A stretch of DNA of 58,428 nucleotides from Fimbriiglobus sp. (GCA_022841795.1 JALHQU010000021.1:1-58428), one strand, 5' to 3'. Shown: positions 7,518 to 16,766, counted from the first letter of the stretch. Notes: a model not told the origin generated them from the sequence alone. Numbers and translations: made by a program.

Positions 7518-8950
7518 CAGGCCAACACGTCTTTCACCACCGTGCCGTGGACGTCGGTCAGCCGGTAATACCGGCCCTGGAACTTGTACGTCAGCTTTTC
7601 GTGGTCGATGCCGAGCAGGTGGAGCAGCGTGGCCTGCACGTCGTGAACGTGAACGCCGTTCTCGGCCACGCTGTACCCGTACTCGTCGGTGCTGCCGAAC
7701 GTCACGCCGGGTTTGATGCCGCCGCCGGCGAACCACATGGTGAAACACCGCGGGTGGTGGTCCCGGCCGTAGTCGGTGGCGGTGAGTTTCCCCTGGCTGT
7801 AGCTGGTGCGGCCGAACTCCCCGCCCCACACCACCAGGGTGTCGTCCAGCATGCCCAGCCGCTTCAGGTCTTGCACCAGCCCGTACCCGGCCCGGTCCAC
7901 CTCCTTCGCCTGCTTGCGGATGCCGCCGGGCAGCCCGCCGTGGTGGTCCCAGCCGGGGTGGTAAAGTTGGATGAACCGCACGTCCCGTTCGGCCAGCCGG
8001 CGGGCGAGCAGGCAGTTGGCCGCGAACGTGCCCGGCTTCTTCGCGTCCTCGCCGTACAGGTCGAACACCTCCTTCGGCTCCCGGCTCAGGTCCATCACCT
8101 CGGGCACGCTCGTCTGCATGCGGTACGCCATCTCGTACTGCTCGACGCGGGCCAGGATTTCCGGGTCGCCCTCCTGCTCGGCCTGTAACTTGTTCAACTC
8201 GGCCAGCCGGTCGAGCATTTTCCGCCGCCCGTCGCGGCTCACCCCGTCCGGGTTTTGCAGGTACAGCACCGGGTCTTTCCCGCTGCGGAACTGTACCCCC
8301 TGGTGCGTACTCGGCAGGAACCCGTTCCCCCACAGCCGGGCGTACAGCCCCTGCTCGGTCTTGTCCTTCGACACCAGCACCACGAACGCCGGCAGGTTGG
8401 CGTTCAGGCTGCCCAGCCCGTAGCTCAGCCACGAGCCGAACGCCGGCCGCCCGGCCAGTTGCGAGCCGGTCTGGAAGAAGGTGATGGCCGGGTCGTGGTT
8501 GATCGCCTCCGTGTGGCACGACTTCACAAAGGCGAGGTCATCCACCATCTTCGCCGTGTTCGGCAGCAGGTCGGACACCGTCGCCCCGCACTTGCCGTGC
8601 TTATCGAACTTGAAGATGGACCCGGCGAGCGGCAGGAGCGACTGGTTGCCAGACATGCCGGTCAGCCGCTGGCCCTTCCGCACGCTGTCCGGCAGATCGG
8701 TGCCGTTCTTCTCGTTCAGCAGCGGCTTGTGGTCGAACAGGTCGAGCTGGCTCGGCCCGCCGGCCATGAACAGGTAGATGATCCGCTTCGCCTTCGGCGG
8801 GTGGTGCGGCTTGTCGAGGACGCCGGGCGTACCGCGGGGCTTCTCCGCGGACTGGCCGAGGAGGGACGCCAGGGCCACCCCGCCCAGCCCGAGCGCGGAC
8901 GAGCGGAGGAACAGCCGGCGGTTGGCGGCGGGAAGGATGAGGTGGGTCAT
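7517..8950 (-). CDS. DUF1501 family protein with Tat-type signal
   Basis: DUF1501 proteins are a planctomycete hallmark with an alkaline-phosphatase/sulfatase-like fold; their substrate is unknown. This one has 477 residues, the usual size. The N-terminus [19 protein letters not shown] is a twin-arginine-like signal. Typical blocks follow: [49 protein letters not shown] and [15 protein letters not shown], then [19 protein letters not shown]. The start MTHLILP is preferred because upstream codons only translate repeat DNA. Members are normally encoded right beside a DUF1549/DUF1553 cytochrome-like protein. That partner is here too (9875-12997), but a transposase gene and repeats have come to lie between them. 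Confidence 0.95.
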   Translation of the reverse strand: MTHLILPAANRRLFLRSSALGLGGVALASLLGQSAEKPRGTPGVLDKPHHPPKAKRIIYLFMAGGPSQLDLFDHKPLLNEKNGTDLPDSVRKGQRLTGMSGNQSLLPLAGSIFKFDKHGKCGATVSDLLPNTAKMVDDLAFVKSCHTEAINHDPAITFFQTGSQLAGRPAFGSWLSYGLGSLNANLPAFVVLVSKDKTEQGLYARLWGNGFLPSTHQGVQFRSGKDPVLYLQNPDGVSRDGRRKMLDRLAELNKLQAEQEGDPEILARVEQYEMAYRMQTSVPEVMDLSREPKEVFDLYGEDAKKPGTFAANCLLARRLAERDVRFIQLYHPGWDHHGGLPGGIRKQAKEVDRAGYGLVQDLKRLGMLDDTLVVWGGEFGRTSYSQGKLTATDYGRDHHPRCFTMWFAGGGIKPGVTFGSTDEYGYSVAENGVHVHDVQATLLHLLGIDHEKLTYKFQGRYYRLTDVHGTVVKDVLA

Positions 8951-8956
8951 AATAAG

Positions 8957-9059
8957 AAGTAGGCGCACTCCGTGTGCCGTCCTGGGTGGCAATAAGTAGT
9001 AGGCACACTCCGTGTGCCGTTCAGGACGAAAACAACGGCACACGGAGTGTGCCTACTAC
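8957..9059. repeat. REP-like repeat cluster, GTAGTAGG family locus C (left flank of RAYT)
   Basis: Three arms: a slightly diverged single arm at 8957-8980, a perfect left arm at 8996-9020 and its partner at 9035-9059. Both left-facing arms are preceded by AATAAG. The right arm contains the stop codon of the transposase gene, so the transposase is flanked by its presumed substrate. Confidence 0.9.
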
Positions 9060-9709
9060 TTATTGCCCCTGCTGTAATTGAGGTACTCCCCCGATCGCAA
9101 GCCGGCCCGTACCGGGTTCTCCGCGATGTACCGCCGGAACCGCTCGAAGTGTTCCGGCGAGCGAACCAGGTGGTCGAAACTCTCTTCCTGCCAGAACCGT
9201 CCCGATCGACCGAGCCGCCGGTTGATCTGAAGGGCGGTGAATTTCTTCCAGGAGTAGCACACGTTCGCGAGGGCGTGTTCGCCGATCAGACCGACCAGCA
9301 CATGGGCGTGGTTCGGCATCACGACGAAATCGCTGACCCAATACCGCTGTCCGTCGAAATGCCGGAACGCGTCACCGACGATCCCCGCCAGCTCCGCCTC
9401 CCGGAGCGGGCATTCACCGTACCCCTGATCCAGGTAGTTCAGGTAGGCGATACTGAACCGCGAGTGGTACTCCCGCACTACTTCCGGGCTGAGTCGGCCG
9501 AGTTGGTGTTCGAGGTCGGCGGCGCCGGCGTCGATGCCGTGGCGGTGCAGCCAATCCGACCGCTCCTGTCGCCACCGCGAAGCCACGTCCTGCGGGATCG
9601 AGTCCTCCGTCCGGAACGTGACAAAGTACGTCGCCCCCGGCTGGAACCAGTGCGGCAGGTTACCAGACGTGATCTGCACTTCGGCGGCCGGGTCGAACAA
9701 CTCGAACAT
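9056..9709 (-). CDS. REP-associated tyrosine transposase (RAYT, Y1/HUH family)
   Basis: RAYTs are single-copy relatives of IS200/IS605 transposases that nick hairpin-forming repeats. This 217-residue protein has the HUH motif MPNHAHVLVG with His134 and His136. The typical downstream helix reads CYSWKKFTALQINRRLGRSG, which carries a candidate tyrosine. Next come FWQEESFDHLVRS and RYIAENPVRAGL, the usual RAYT tail. The start MFELFDPAAEV is chosen because codons upstream lie in repeat DNA. The gene is bracketed on both sides by arms of the GTAGTAGG repeat, and its stop codon is inside one of them. This is the layout called a REPtron in gamma-proteobacteria. It separates the DUF1501 gene from its usual partner. 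Confidence 0.92.
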   Translation of the reverse strand: MFELFDPAAEVQITSGNLPHWFQPGATYFVTFRTEDSIPQDVASRWRQERSDWLHRHGIDAGAADLEHQLGRLSPEVVREYHSRFSIAYLNYLDQGYGECPLREAELAGIVGDAFRHFDGQRYWVSDFVVMPNHAHVLVGLIGEHALANVCYSWKKFTALQINRRLGRSGRFWQEESFDHLVRSPEHFERFRRYIAENPVRAGLRSGEYLNYSRGNK

Positions 9710-9733
9710 CGACGACCCTCGCGTTCTGAATAA

Positions 9734-9866
9734 GTAGCAGGCACACTCCGTGTGCCGTTCGGTGCCTTCGTATGTAGTAGGCACACTCCGTGTGCCGTCA
9801 TCCGGAACGGCACACGGAGTGTGCCTACTACATACCCAGAAACGGCACACGGAGTGTGCCTACCAC
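9734..9866. repeat. Double nested hairpin, GTAGTAGG family locus D (right flank of RAYT)
   Basis: Four arms in the order left, left, right, right: 9734-9760, 9774-9798, 9807-9831 and 9841-9866. The inner pair is perfect. The outer pair differs at a few bases (GTAGCAGG against CCTACCAC). One complete copy thus sits in the loop of another. It lies between the start of the RAYT gene and the end of the DUF1549/DUF1553 gene. Confidence 0.9.
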
Positions 9867-9874
9867 TCTGAAGA

Positions 9875-12800
9875 CTACCGCCGGTTCACCGCCTCATCGA
9901 CGTTCAGGATGGCCAGCGCCAGCTGCGTGGCGGCGGCTAGGTCGAGCTTGTCCAGCTTGGCGTCCGGCTTGCCCTCGCCGACGGCCAGCAACTTCTCCGC
10001 CGCCTTCGGGTCTTTCGCGTACTCCGCCCGCTGCTCGTCGAACACCGCCGTCAGCAGTGACACCTCCTTGTCACTCGCCTTCCGGCCCGTCACCAGCCGG
10101 AACGCCCACGCCGCCCGCTCGGCGGTGGTCGCCCCGCCTTCGGTCAGCAGCCGCTGGCCGAGGAACCGGGCGGCCTCGACGAACTGCGGGTCGTTCAGCA
10201 GGGCGAGCGCTTGCAGCGGGGTGCTGGTGGCCTGCCGCTTGGCGGTACACACGCTGCGGTCGGCGGCGTCGAACGTGGTCATCTGCGGGTGCGGGGCGGT
10301 CCGCTTGGCGTAGGTGTACAGGCTGCGGCGGTACAGGTCGGCCCCCTTCGACTGCGGGTACGCCGGCCGGCCCATCGCCTCGTCCCACAGGCCGGCCGGC
10401 TGGTACGGGTACACGCTCGGCCCGCCCGACTTCTCCGCCAGCAGCCCGGACGCGGCCAGCGCCTGATCCCGCAGCATCTCGGCGCTCAGCCGCCGGGCCG
10501 GGGCACGGGCGAGCAGGTGGTTGTACGGGTCCTTCGCCAGCACCTCCGGCGTCACCTTCGACACCTGGCGGTACGTCGCCGACAGGGCCATCTGCTTGAG
10601 CATCCGCTTCACGTCCCACGGTTGTGGGACACCCCCTCCCTTGCGGTCGGGGTTCACCAAGACAGTTGTGGGGGCGATGAAGTCGCGGGCCAGCCAGTCG
10701 AGCAGTTCCGGGTGCGTGGGCGGGGTGCCGGTGGTGCCGAAGTTGTCGCTCGTCTCCACCAACCCCTGGCCGAACATCTGCTGCCACAGGCGGTTGACGG
10801 TCACGCGGGCGGTCAGCGGGTGATCCGGGTGGGTCAGCCACTTCGCCAGCCCGAGGCGGTTGCGGGGCAGCTCGCCGAACGCCGGCAGCGTCGCCGGGGT
10901 GTCCGCCGACACCGCCTCGCCGGGCGAGTCGTAGGCGCCGCGCTTCAGCACGAACGCCGGCTTCGGCGTCGGGTCTTCCTGCATCACCATCACTTCCGGG
11001 ATCGGGTTGACGAAGTCGGCCAGGGTGCGGCGGGTCTGCCTCAGCTCGCCCAGCGCCTTCCGGTACGGCTCGTGGGCGGTGTGCAGGAACAGCTCGAACA
11101 CGTCCGCGTCCGTCGCCTCGACTTTCACCCCGGCCAGCGCCGCCACCTCCAGCGGCGTGATCGCCCGGTCGAACACCTGGAACTCGTCCACCTTCCCGCC
11201 CTTGAACCCGTTGTCCCGGAAGCGATAGCCGATCGCCAGGTTCGGCTCCCCCCCGCCGTAGTCGATGTCCTTCGTCAGCTTGTCGCGGACCACCTCGGTC
11301 TCCGCTGACACCCCGTTGACGTACACCGTCACCCCGGCCGCCCGGCCGGACCCGTCGTAGCTGACGGCGACGTGCTGCCACTCGTTCGCCGAAAGCTTCG
11401 CTTTCGTCCGCACCTTGAGCGAGTTGCCCGGCCACATGTGGTGCAGGCCGACCGCGACGTGCCCGTCTTCGAGCAGCAGCTCGTACCCGCGGCTGCCGGC
11501 GTCCACCGGCGCCTTGCTGTGATGCACCACCACCGCCCGCTTCGCGTGAGCCGGCGTGTTCAGCCACAGGGCCAAACTGAACGGGTCGCTCCGCTTGAAG
11601 TGCCCGACGCCGGGGAACTCGAACCCGTTGTCGCCGTTCAACTCGGCCCCCTTCCCGGTGCGGCCGTCCGTCGGCTTCGGCCCGTCGTGCCCCTTCCCCG
11701 GCTGCTTCGGGTCGATGGCGTTGCCGACCGCGTTCCCCGTCCACTCGTCGAAGCTGTACGCCGCCACCGGCTTCGGCTTCGGCCACGCCTTCGGCCGCTC
11801 CCACGCTTTGAACGCTTCGCGGGCCGATTCCCGCACCTGCTTCGCGCTCGCCTCACTCGCGGCGACGGCCTTCCACAACTCGCCGATCTTCTTGTCCTGC
11901 TCGTCGGTGCTGAGCAAGAGCGCGGGCACAGGCATTGCGTTCGTGAAGTACGTCGTCTGCCCGCACTCGTCGATGTTCTGGAAGAACGCGAACAGGCGGT
12001 AGAAGTCCTTCTGGCTGATCGGGTCGTACTTGTGGTCGTGGCAGCGACAACACTCGAGCGTCTGGCCCAGGAAGGCGGTGCCGAACGTGGTCACCCGGTC
12101 CACCACATACGCCACGCGGAACTCCTCCTCGACCACCCCGCCCTCCTCGTTCTGCATGTGCAGGCGGTTGAACGCGGTCGCCAGCCGCTGCTCCTTGGTC
12201 GGGTTCGGCCGCAGGTCGCCGGCCAACTGGTCGGTCAGGAACTGGTCGAACGGCTGGTTGCGGTTGAACGCGCGGATCACCCAGTCGCGGTACGGCCACA
12301 TCGGACGGTGGCGGTCGTACTGGTACCCGTGGGTGTCGGCGAACCGGGCCAGGTCGAGCCAGTCGGCGGCCATCCGCTCGCCGTACCGCGGACTCGCCAG
12401 CAGCCGGTCCACCACCGTTTCGTACGCGGTCGGCTTGTCGTCCTTCAGGAAGGCGTCGATGTCGGCGGGCGTGGGCGGCAGGCCGGTCAGGTCGAACGTG
12501 ACCCGGCGGAGCCACGCCTCGCGGGTGGCCTCGGGGGACGGCTTCAGCCCTTCCTTCTCCAGCCGGCTGAACACGAACTGATCGATCGGGTTGCGGGAAG
12601 CACCCCCTCCCTTGCGGTCGGGGTTCACCGTCTTCGGCAGCGGCGTGTACGCCCAGTGCTGGCCCCACTTCGCCCCGCCGTCGATCCACGCCTTCAGCGT
12701 CTCTTTCTGCTTGGCCGTCAGCGTGCGGTTCGAGTCCGGCGGGGGCATCACCTCGTTCGCGTCGGTGCTGCTGATCCGCGTGAACAGCTCGCTCTCCGCG

Positions 12801-12997
12801 CTCTTCCCGGCGGTGAGGACCTTCGCCGCCCCGTCCTTCGTGTCCAGCCGCAGCTTCGCCTTCCGGCCCTGCTCGTCCGGCCCGTGGCAGTGGAAGCACT
12901 TGTCCGCCAGAATCGGCAGCACGTCGCGGGAAAAGTCCACGTCCGCGCGGGCCACGGACGGGAGGACGAACAGCAGCACGAGCAGCGGTCGGCGCAT
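9875..12997 (-). CDS. PSCyt1/DUF1549/DUF1553 protein with LamG-like insert
   Basis: This is a large planctomycete-type protein of 1040 residues, probably exported and haem-binding. It has a signal peptide ([18 protein letters not shown]) and a cytochrome-like CFHCHGPD motif (Cys34, Cys37, His38) with MPPPDS further on. The DUF1549 part begins at [17 protein letters not shown] concanavalin A/LamG-like domain runs from about 435 to 590 ([23 protein letters not shown]). The DUF1553 part follows, with [20 protein letters not shown] and [17 protein letters not shown]. Two identical 29-base repeats lie inside the gene in frame and encode VNPDRKGGG, near residues 123-133 and 780-790. The start is the ATG before the signal peptide; earlier codons are arginine-rich noise. 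The biochemical role of the family is unknown. Confidence 0.93.
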   Translation of the reverse strand: MRRPLLVLLFVLPSVARADVDFSRDVLPILADKCFHCHGPDEQGRKAKLRLDTKDGAAKVLTAGKSAESELFTRISSTDANEVMPPPDSNRTLTAKQKETLKAWIDGGAKWGQHWAYTPLPKTVNPDRKGGGASRNPIDQFVFSRLEKEGLKPSPEATREAWLRRVTFDLTGLPPTPADIDAFLKDDKPTAYETVVDRLLASPRYGERMAADWLDLARFADTHGYQYDRHRPMWPYRDWVIRAFNRNQPFDQFLTDQLAGDLRPNPTKEQRLATAFNRLHMQNEEGGVVEEEFRVAYVVDRVTTFGTAFLGQTLECCRCHDHKYDPISQKDFYRLFAFFQNIDECGQTTYFTNAMPVPALLLSTDEQDKKIGELWKAVAASEASAKQVRESAREAFKAWERPKAWPKPKPVAAYSFDEWTGNAVGNAIDPKQPGKGHDGPKPTDGRTGKGAELNGDNGFEFPGVGHFKRSDPFSLALWLNTPAHAKRAVVVHHSKAPVDAGSRGYELLLEDGHVAVGLHHMWPGNSLKVRTKAKLSANEWQHVAVSYDGSGRAAGVTVYVNGVSAETEVVRDKLTKDIDYGGGEPNLAIGYRFRDNGFKGGKVDEFQVFDRAITPLEVAALAGVKVEATDADVFELFLHTAHEPYRKALGELRQTRRTLADFVNPIPEVMVMQEDPTPKPAFVLKRGAYDSPGEAVSADTPATLPAFGELPRNRLGLAKWLTHPDHPLTARVTVNRLWQQMFGQGLVETSDNFGTTGTPPTHPELLDWLARDFIAPTTVLVNPDRKGGGVPQPWDVKRMLKQMALSATYRQVSKVTPEVLAKDPYNHLLARAPARRLSAEMLRDQALAASGLLAEKSGGPSVYPYQPAGLWDEAMGRPAYPQSKGADLYRRSLYTYAKRTAPHPQMTTFDAADRSVCTAKRQATSTPLQALALLNDPQFVEAARFLGQRLLTEGGATTAERAAWAFRLVTGRKASDKEVSLLTAVFDEQRAEYAKDPKAAEKLLAVGEGKPDAKLDKLDLAAATQLALAILNVDEAVNRR
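10630..10658 (-). repeat. 29-base repeat inserted in frame in the DUF1553 region
   Basis: Identical to 12601-12629 and, in opposite orientation, one base different from 20903-20931. Read in the gene's direction it begins GGTGAACCCCGACCGC and encodes VNPDRKGGG. It interrupts the conserved passage between DWLARDFI and [10 protein letters not shown]. Confidence 0.9.
12601..12629 (-). repeat. 29-base repeat inserted in frame between cytochrome and DUF1549 domains
   Basis: The second identical copy within the same gene, again encoding VNPDRKGGG. It falls in the linker just before RNPIDQFVF. Both copies keep the reading frame and have the same orientation. Confidence 0.9.
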
Positions 12998-13054
12998 GCG
13001 GACCTCGGAAGTGGGCAGGCCGGCGGGGAAGGGGATTGTACCAAACCGCCCTCG

Positions 13055-13108
13055 TCGCCGCGACCTACGGGAGCGGGTTTGCCGTCCCGCTCCCGTAGGT
13101 CGCGGCGA
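13055..13108. repeat. Inverted repeat between divergent genes
   Basis: Perfect 23-base arms at 13055-13077 and 13086-13108 with an 8-base loop. The arm contains CGACCTACGGGAGCGGG. It lies between the starts of two genes that point away from each other, so it cannot be a terminator and may affect both promoters. No clear promoter is seen in the rest of this gap. Confidence 0.85.
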
Positions 13109-13187
13109 AGACCGGCTTGCCCTTGTCCGCCGTTCGCGGCGGCGGGTACACTCCCCGTTCCCACCCACCGGGGCCGACCGCCGCGGC

Positions 13188-14555
13188 ATGATCGCCTGGC
13201 TGACATCCCTGCCCGACCGCCTGTCCGCCTGGCTGGCCGTCCGCCCGTTCGACTGGCGGGTGGCGTTCCGCTGGGTGCTGGCGGTCGTCCTCGCGCTCAC
13301 GGTGGTGCGGTACCTGGGCAAGGTGGAGGAGCCGAGCCGGGACGGCACGCTCACCAAGTCGGCGTTCCTCCGGTGGCGACCGCAGATCGAGGGCCTGGAC
13401 CGCGGGGAGAACATCTACGACAGGTACAACTACCCGAACCCGCCGATCATGGCGCTGGTCCTGCGGCCGTTCGCTCACATGCGGCCGTTCGCCGGGGCGG
13501 TGGCGTGGCTGCTGTTCAAGGCGATCGCGGCGGTGATCGGGTTCGTGTACGTGCTGCGGCTGACGTCCGACCCCGGCCGGCCGTTCCCCGCCCCGGCGGC
13601 GGCGGCCGCCGCCATCCTGGCCCTGCACCCCGTCCTCGGCGACCTGTCGCACGGCAACGTGAACGTGTTCATCGCCTTCCTGGTGTTCGCCGCCCTGGAA
13701 CTGTTCCGCCGCCGGCTCGACCTGCTCGCCGGGGTGGTGCTCGCGCTGGCGATCGCGTGCAAGGTGACGCCCGCCCTGTTCGTGCCATATTTCGGGTGGA
13801 AGGCGGTGCTCGGCGGGTGGACGACGCGAACCTGGGGCGGCGCCTGGCGGGGCGGCGGGGCGGTGCTGGCCGGGTGTGCGGTCGGCCTGGGGTTGTGGCT
13901 GTTCGTGGTGCCGGGGGCGGCGCTCGGGTTCGGGCGGAACGCCGACCTGCTGCAAAGCTGGTACGGGCAGATGGTGCGGCCGTTCGTGGAACAGGGGAAG
14001 GTGACGAGCGAACACCCCAACCAGTCCATCCCCGGTGTGGTGTTCCGGCTGCTCACGCACAGCGAGTCGGACACGGTGTACGACGACGACGGCAAACAGA
14101 TCCCGAGCGAGTACCGGAACATCGCGGACATCGGCCCAGCCGGGGCGAAGTGGGTGATCCGCGGGTGCCAACTGGCGTTCGTGCTGGCGGTGGTCATCCT
14201 GTGCCGGGCGCGGGTGTGGGAAACGCGGCAGGGGCTGGCGGTGGCGGCCGAGTGCGGGCTGGTCGTGCTGGGCATGTTGCTGTTCAGCGAGCGGACGTGG
14301 AAGCACCACGCCACCACCCTCGTGCTGCCGGTGGCGGTGCTGGTCGGGTACTGGGCCACCCGCCCGCTGGCGGTGCCGGCCCGCGGGTTCCTGCTGGCCG
14401 TCCTCGGGCTGACCAGCCTGCTGGTGCTGGTGCCGAGTTTCGTCAGCGGCGAGTTCCAGGACAACTGCCTGACCTACGGCACGCACACCGCCGCCTTCCT
14501 GCTGCTGACCGCCGGGGTGTGCGCGGTGCTGGGGTGGGAGCGGCGGTTCGCCTAG
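13188..14555 (+). CDS. Glycosyltransferase family 87 (DUF2029) membrane protein
   Basis: This 455-residue polytopic membrane protein resembles GT87 polyprenol-phosphate-sugar transferases. It has about ten hydrophobic segments. The periplasmic loop after the first segment carries GENIYDRYNYPNPPIMALVLRP split over two parts; a Y-x-Y-P-P pattern there is typical of GT87. Further blocks are LHPVLGDLSHGNVNVFIAFL and GVVLALAIACKVTPALF, both family hallmarks, and EHPNQSIPGVVFRLL. It would move a sugar from a lipid carrier onto an extracytoplasmic acceptor. ATG 13188 follows the divergent repeat. The phosphatase-like gene follows 32 bases after its stop, so the two may share a transcript. Confidence 0.88.
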   Translation: MIAWLTSLPDRLSAWLAVRPFDWRVAFRWVLAVVLALTVVRYLGKVEEPSRDGTLTKSAFLRWRPQIEGLDRGENIYDRYNYPNPPIMALVLRPFAHMRPFAGAVAWLLFKAIAAVIGFVYVLRLTSDPGRPFPAPAAAAAAILALHPVLGDLSHGNVNVFIAFLVFAALELFRRRLDLLAGVVLALAIACKVTPALFVPYFGWKAVLGGWTTRTWGGAWRGGGAVLAGCAVGLGLWLFVVPGAALGFGRNADLLQSWYGQMVRPFVEQGKVTSEHPNQSIPGVVFRLLTHSESDTVYDDDGKQIPSEYRNIADIGPAGAKWVIRGCQLAFVLAVVILCRARVWETRQGLAVAAECGLVVLGMLLFSERTWKHHATTLVLPVAVLVGYWATRPLAVPARGFLLAVLGLTSLLVLVPSFVSGEFQDNCLTYGTHTAAFLLLTAGVCAVLGWERRFA

Positions 14556-14587
14556 CATCCTCCCCGCCGTTCGGCCACAATGCCACC

Positions 14588-15598
14588 ATGAAACCCGGTC
14601 GCGTCAAATCCTGGCGGTGGGCGGTCCGCGGGGTGATCCTCGTCGCCGCCCTTCTGGTCGGGTACGAGGCGGTGCGGGTGTACGGCGGCACCAACCGGCA
14701 CGCGGTCATCCCCGGCAAGGTGTACCGCTGCGCCCAGCCGAGCGGCAACGACCTCCGCGACATGGTCGAGCGGCACGGCATCAAGACGGTCCTCAACCTG
14801 CGGGGCCTCACCCCGTGGGACCCGTGGTACCAGCAGGAGGCGCAGGCCACCCACGCGCTGAACGTGTCGCAGGAAGACGTCACCATGTCCGCCCAGGCGC
14901 TGCCGGCGCCGGCCGAGCTGCGGCGGGTGATCGACGTGTTCGACCACACTGAGTACCCGGTGGTGATCCACTGCAAGCAGGGGGCGGACCGCACCGGGCT
15001 GGTGTCGGCGGTGGCGCTGCTGCTGTACACCGACGCCACCCTGCCCGAGGCCCGGCGGCAGTTGTGGCCGATGTACGGGCACTGGCCGGTCGCCCGCACC
15101 GTCGCCATGGACCGCTTCTTCGACCTGTACGAGGAGCGGCTGAAATCGCAGGGCGAGGAACACACCCGCGAGCGGTTCCGCCACTGGGCGCTGACCGCGT
15201 ACACCCCCGGCGGGGCGCGGTCGCACCTGACGTGGCTCGCCCCGCCACCGCCGGTGCTGGCGGCGCACACCCCGACCGGGTTCCGGGTGCGGTGCGAGAA
15301 CAAATCGAACACGGCGTGGCAGTTCAAACCGGGGAACTTCGCCGGCGTGCACGTGGCCTACGTGGTGTTCGACGACAAGGCGAAGGACGTGTGGAGCGGG
15401 CGGACCGGGCTGCGGTTCGCCACGGTGCCGCCGGGCGGGACGATCGACGTGCCGGTGCCGGTGAAGGGATTGCCCGCCGGCCGGTACACGCTGTCGGTGG
15501 AGCTGCACGACGCCACCGCCGCCGCCGTCCCGTTCCGCACGAACTCGTTCGTCAAGTTCGGCGACGACTCGCTGGTGGCGGAACTGGTGGTGAAGTGA
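14588..15598 (+). CDS. Membrane-anchored tyrosine/dual-specificity phosphatase-like protein
   Basis: This 336-residue protein has one N-terminal membrane segment (GVILVAALLVGYEAV). A phosphatase domain follows with YRCAQPSGNDLRDMVERHGI, VLNLRG and the active-site loop HCKQGADRTG, in which Cys129 and Arg135 form the C-x5-R signature. The C-terminal third (about residues 230-336) looks like an immunoglobulin-like beta domain, with GFRVRCENKSNTAWQF and AGRYTLSVELHD. Similar proteins are annotated as fused dual-specificity phosphatases; the substrate could be a phosphotyrosine or a lipid phosphate. The catalytic part would face the periplasm if the segment is an uncleaved anchor. The start ATG 14588 lies 32 bases after the GT87 stop. 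Confidence 0.85.
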   Translation: MKPGRVKSWRWAVRGVILVAALLVGYEAVRVYGGTNRHAVIPGKVYRCAQPSGNDLRDMVERHGIKTVLNLRGLTPWDPWYQQEAQATHALNVSQEDVTMSAQALPAPAELRRVIDVFDHTEYPVVIHCKQGADRTGLVSAVALLLYTDATLPEARRQLWPMYGHWPVARTVAMDRFFDLYEERLKSQGEEHTRERFRHWALTAYTPGGARSHLTWLAPPPPVLAAHTPTGFRVRCENKSNTAWQFKPGNFAGVHVAYVVFDDKAKDVWSGRTGLRFATVPPGGTIDVPVPVKGLPAGRYTLSVELHDATAAAVPFRTNSFVKFGDDSLVAELVVK

Positions 15599-15606
15599 AG
15601 ACCGGA

Positions 15607-15712
15607 TTCACCGCTGAGGGCACATGAGAAAAAACAGGGAATGAAGCCGAGATACCGTCTTCGAACTCTCTTCTGTTTTCCTCTCGTGCCCTCATGTGCC
15701 CTCGGCGGTGAA
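15607..15712. repeat. Inverted repeat with GAGGGCACATGAG arms
   Basis: 22-base arms at 15607-15628 and 15691-15712 with one mismatch, plus partial pairing further in (AAAACAG with CTGTTTT). It fills the gap between the phosphatase gene and the next GT2 and ends just before the alternative start at 15715. Confidence 0.8.
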
Positions 15713-15753
15713 TCATGCTTTCTTTCGACACGATGTCGAACGTGAGGTGCGGC

Positions 15754-16737
15754 ATGAGGCTGCTGTCGGTCGTCATCCCGGTGAAGGACGAGCGGGCGAA
15801 CGCCCGCCCGCTGGTGCAGTGGCTCCGCGACGCGCTCACCCCCGCGTGCCCGTGGGAGGCGGTGTTCGTGGACGACGGCAGCACCGACGGCACGCACGCC
15901 GAACTCGCCCAGATCGCCGCCATCGACTCCCGCATCAAGCTGGTGCGGCTGCGGCGGAACTTCGGCCAGTCGGCCGCGCTCCAGGCCGGGTTCGACCACG
16001 CCGCCGGGGACGTGATCGCCACCCTCGACGGCGACCTACAGAACGACCCGGCCGACCTGCCGCGGATGGTCGCTCGACTCGACGACGGGTTCGACGTGGT
16101 ACTCGGCGAGCGGGCCGACCGCAAGGACCAACTGCTGCTCCGCAAGCTGCCCAGCCGCGCCGCCAACTGGCTCATCCGCCGCACCCTTGGGGTGCCGTTC
16201 CGCGACTTCGGCTGCGGGGTGCGGGTGATGCGGCGGGAGATCGTGGACGGGCTGCAACTGTACGGCGAGATGCACCGCTTCGTCACCGCCCTGGCGGTGC
16301 AGCAGGGGGCGGCGGTCACGCAGGTGCCGGTGACGCACCACCCCCGCACCGCCGGCGCGTCCAAGTACGGCCTCGGCCGCACCGTCCGGGTGGTCCTCGA
16401 CCTGCTCACGGTGAAGTTCCTGGCCCGCTACCAGACGCGGCCGATGCACCTGTTCGGCGGCATCGGGCTGGGCATGATGCTGGCCGGGGTGGTGAGCGTG
16501 GTCGCCACCGTGCTGATGAAGTGGACCGGCGGGCAGTGGATGACCGGCAACCCGCTGCTGCTGCTGGGCGTGATGCTGGAGGTGATGGGGGTGCAGTTCC
16601 TGTCGCTCGGGCTGATGGGCGAGGTGCTGACGCGGATCTACTTCGAGCGGCAGGGGCGGCGGCCGTACCTGGTGCGGGAGACGCGGAACCTGACGCGGGC
16701 CGCGGTGCGGGAAGAGGAGTACGAACGCGCGGCGTAA
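15754..16737 (+). CDS. Family 2 glycosyltransferase, polyprenyl-phosphate type
   Basis: This 327-residue protein resembles ArnC/GtrB/DPM1-type enzymes, which transfer a sugar from a nucleotide donor to a polyprenyl phosphate on the cytoplasmic face. The GT-A domain has LSVVIPVKDE, FVDDGSTDGT, RNFGQSAALQAGFDHA, the DxD-like TLDGDLQNDP and DFGCGVRVMRRE. Two C-terminal membrane segments follow (MHLFGGIGLGMMLAGVVSVV and LLLLGVMLEVMGVQFLSLGL). I prefer ATG 15754 because GAGGTG lies six bases upstream; in-frame ATGs at 15715 and 15733 are alternatives. It could charge the lipid carrier used by the GT87 or GT39 proteins nearby. Confidence 0.9.
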   Translation: MRLLSVVIPVKDERANARPLVQWLRDALTPACPWEAVFVDDGSTDGTHAELAQIAAIDSRIKLVRLRRNFGQSAALQAGFDHAAGDVIATLDGDLQNDPADLPRMVARLDDGFDVVLGERADRKDQLLLRKLPSRAANWLIRRTLGVPFRDFGCGVRVMRREIVDGLQLYGEMHRFVTALAVQQGAAVTQVPVTHHPRTAGASKYGLGRTVRVVLDLLTVKFLARYQTRPMHLFGGIGLGMMLAGVVSVVATVLMKWTGGQWMTGNPLLLLGVMLEVMGVQFLSLGLMGEVLTRIYFERQGRRPYLVRETRNLTRAAVREEEYERAA

Positions 16738-16766
16738 CCCACCGGGTTGAAATGCAGGAAGAATTC

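Noticed and set aside
8951-9043. N-terminal extension of the DUF1501 protein
   Set aside because: The added residues (such as ERHTECAYY) are only the translation of the palindromic repeat and would hide the Tat signal.
8996-9866. Regularly repeated GCACACTCCGTGTGCC arms as a CRISPR array
   Set aside because: The units are inverted pairs, not direct repeats with unique spacers of equal length, and no cas gene is present.
11372-14587. A 1408-codon plus-strand frame running into the phosphatase gene
   Set aside because: The part before 14588 lies opposite the DUF1549/DUF1553 gene and across the GT87 gene in another frame; only the end is a real protein.
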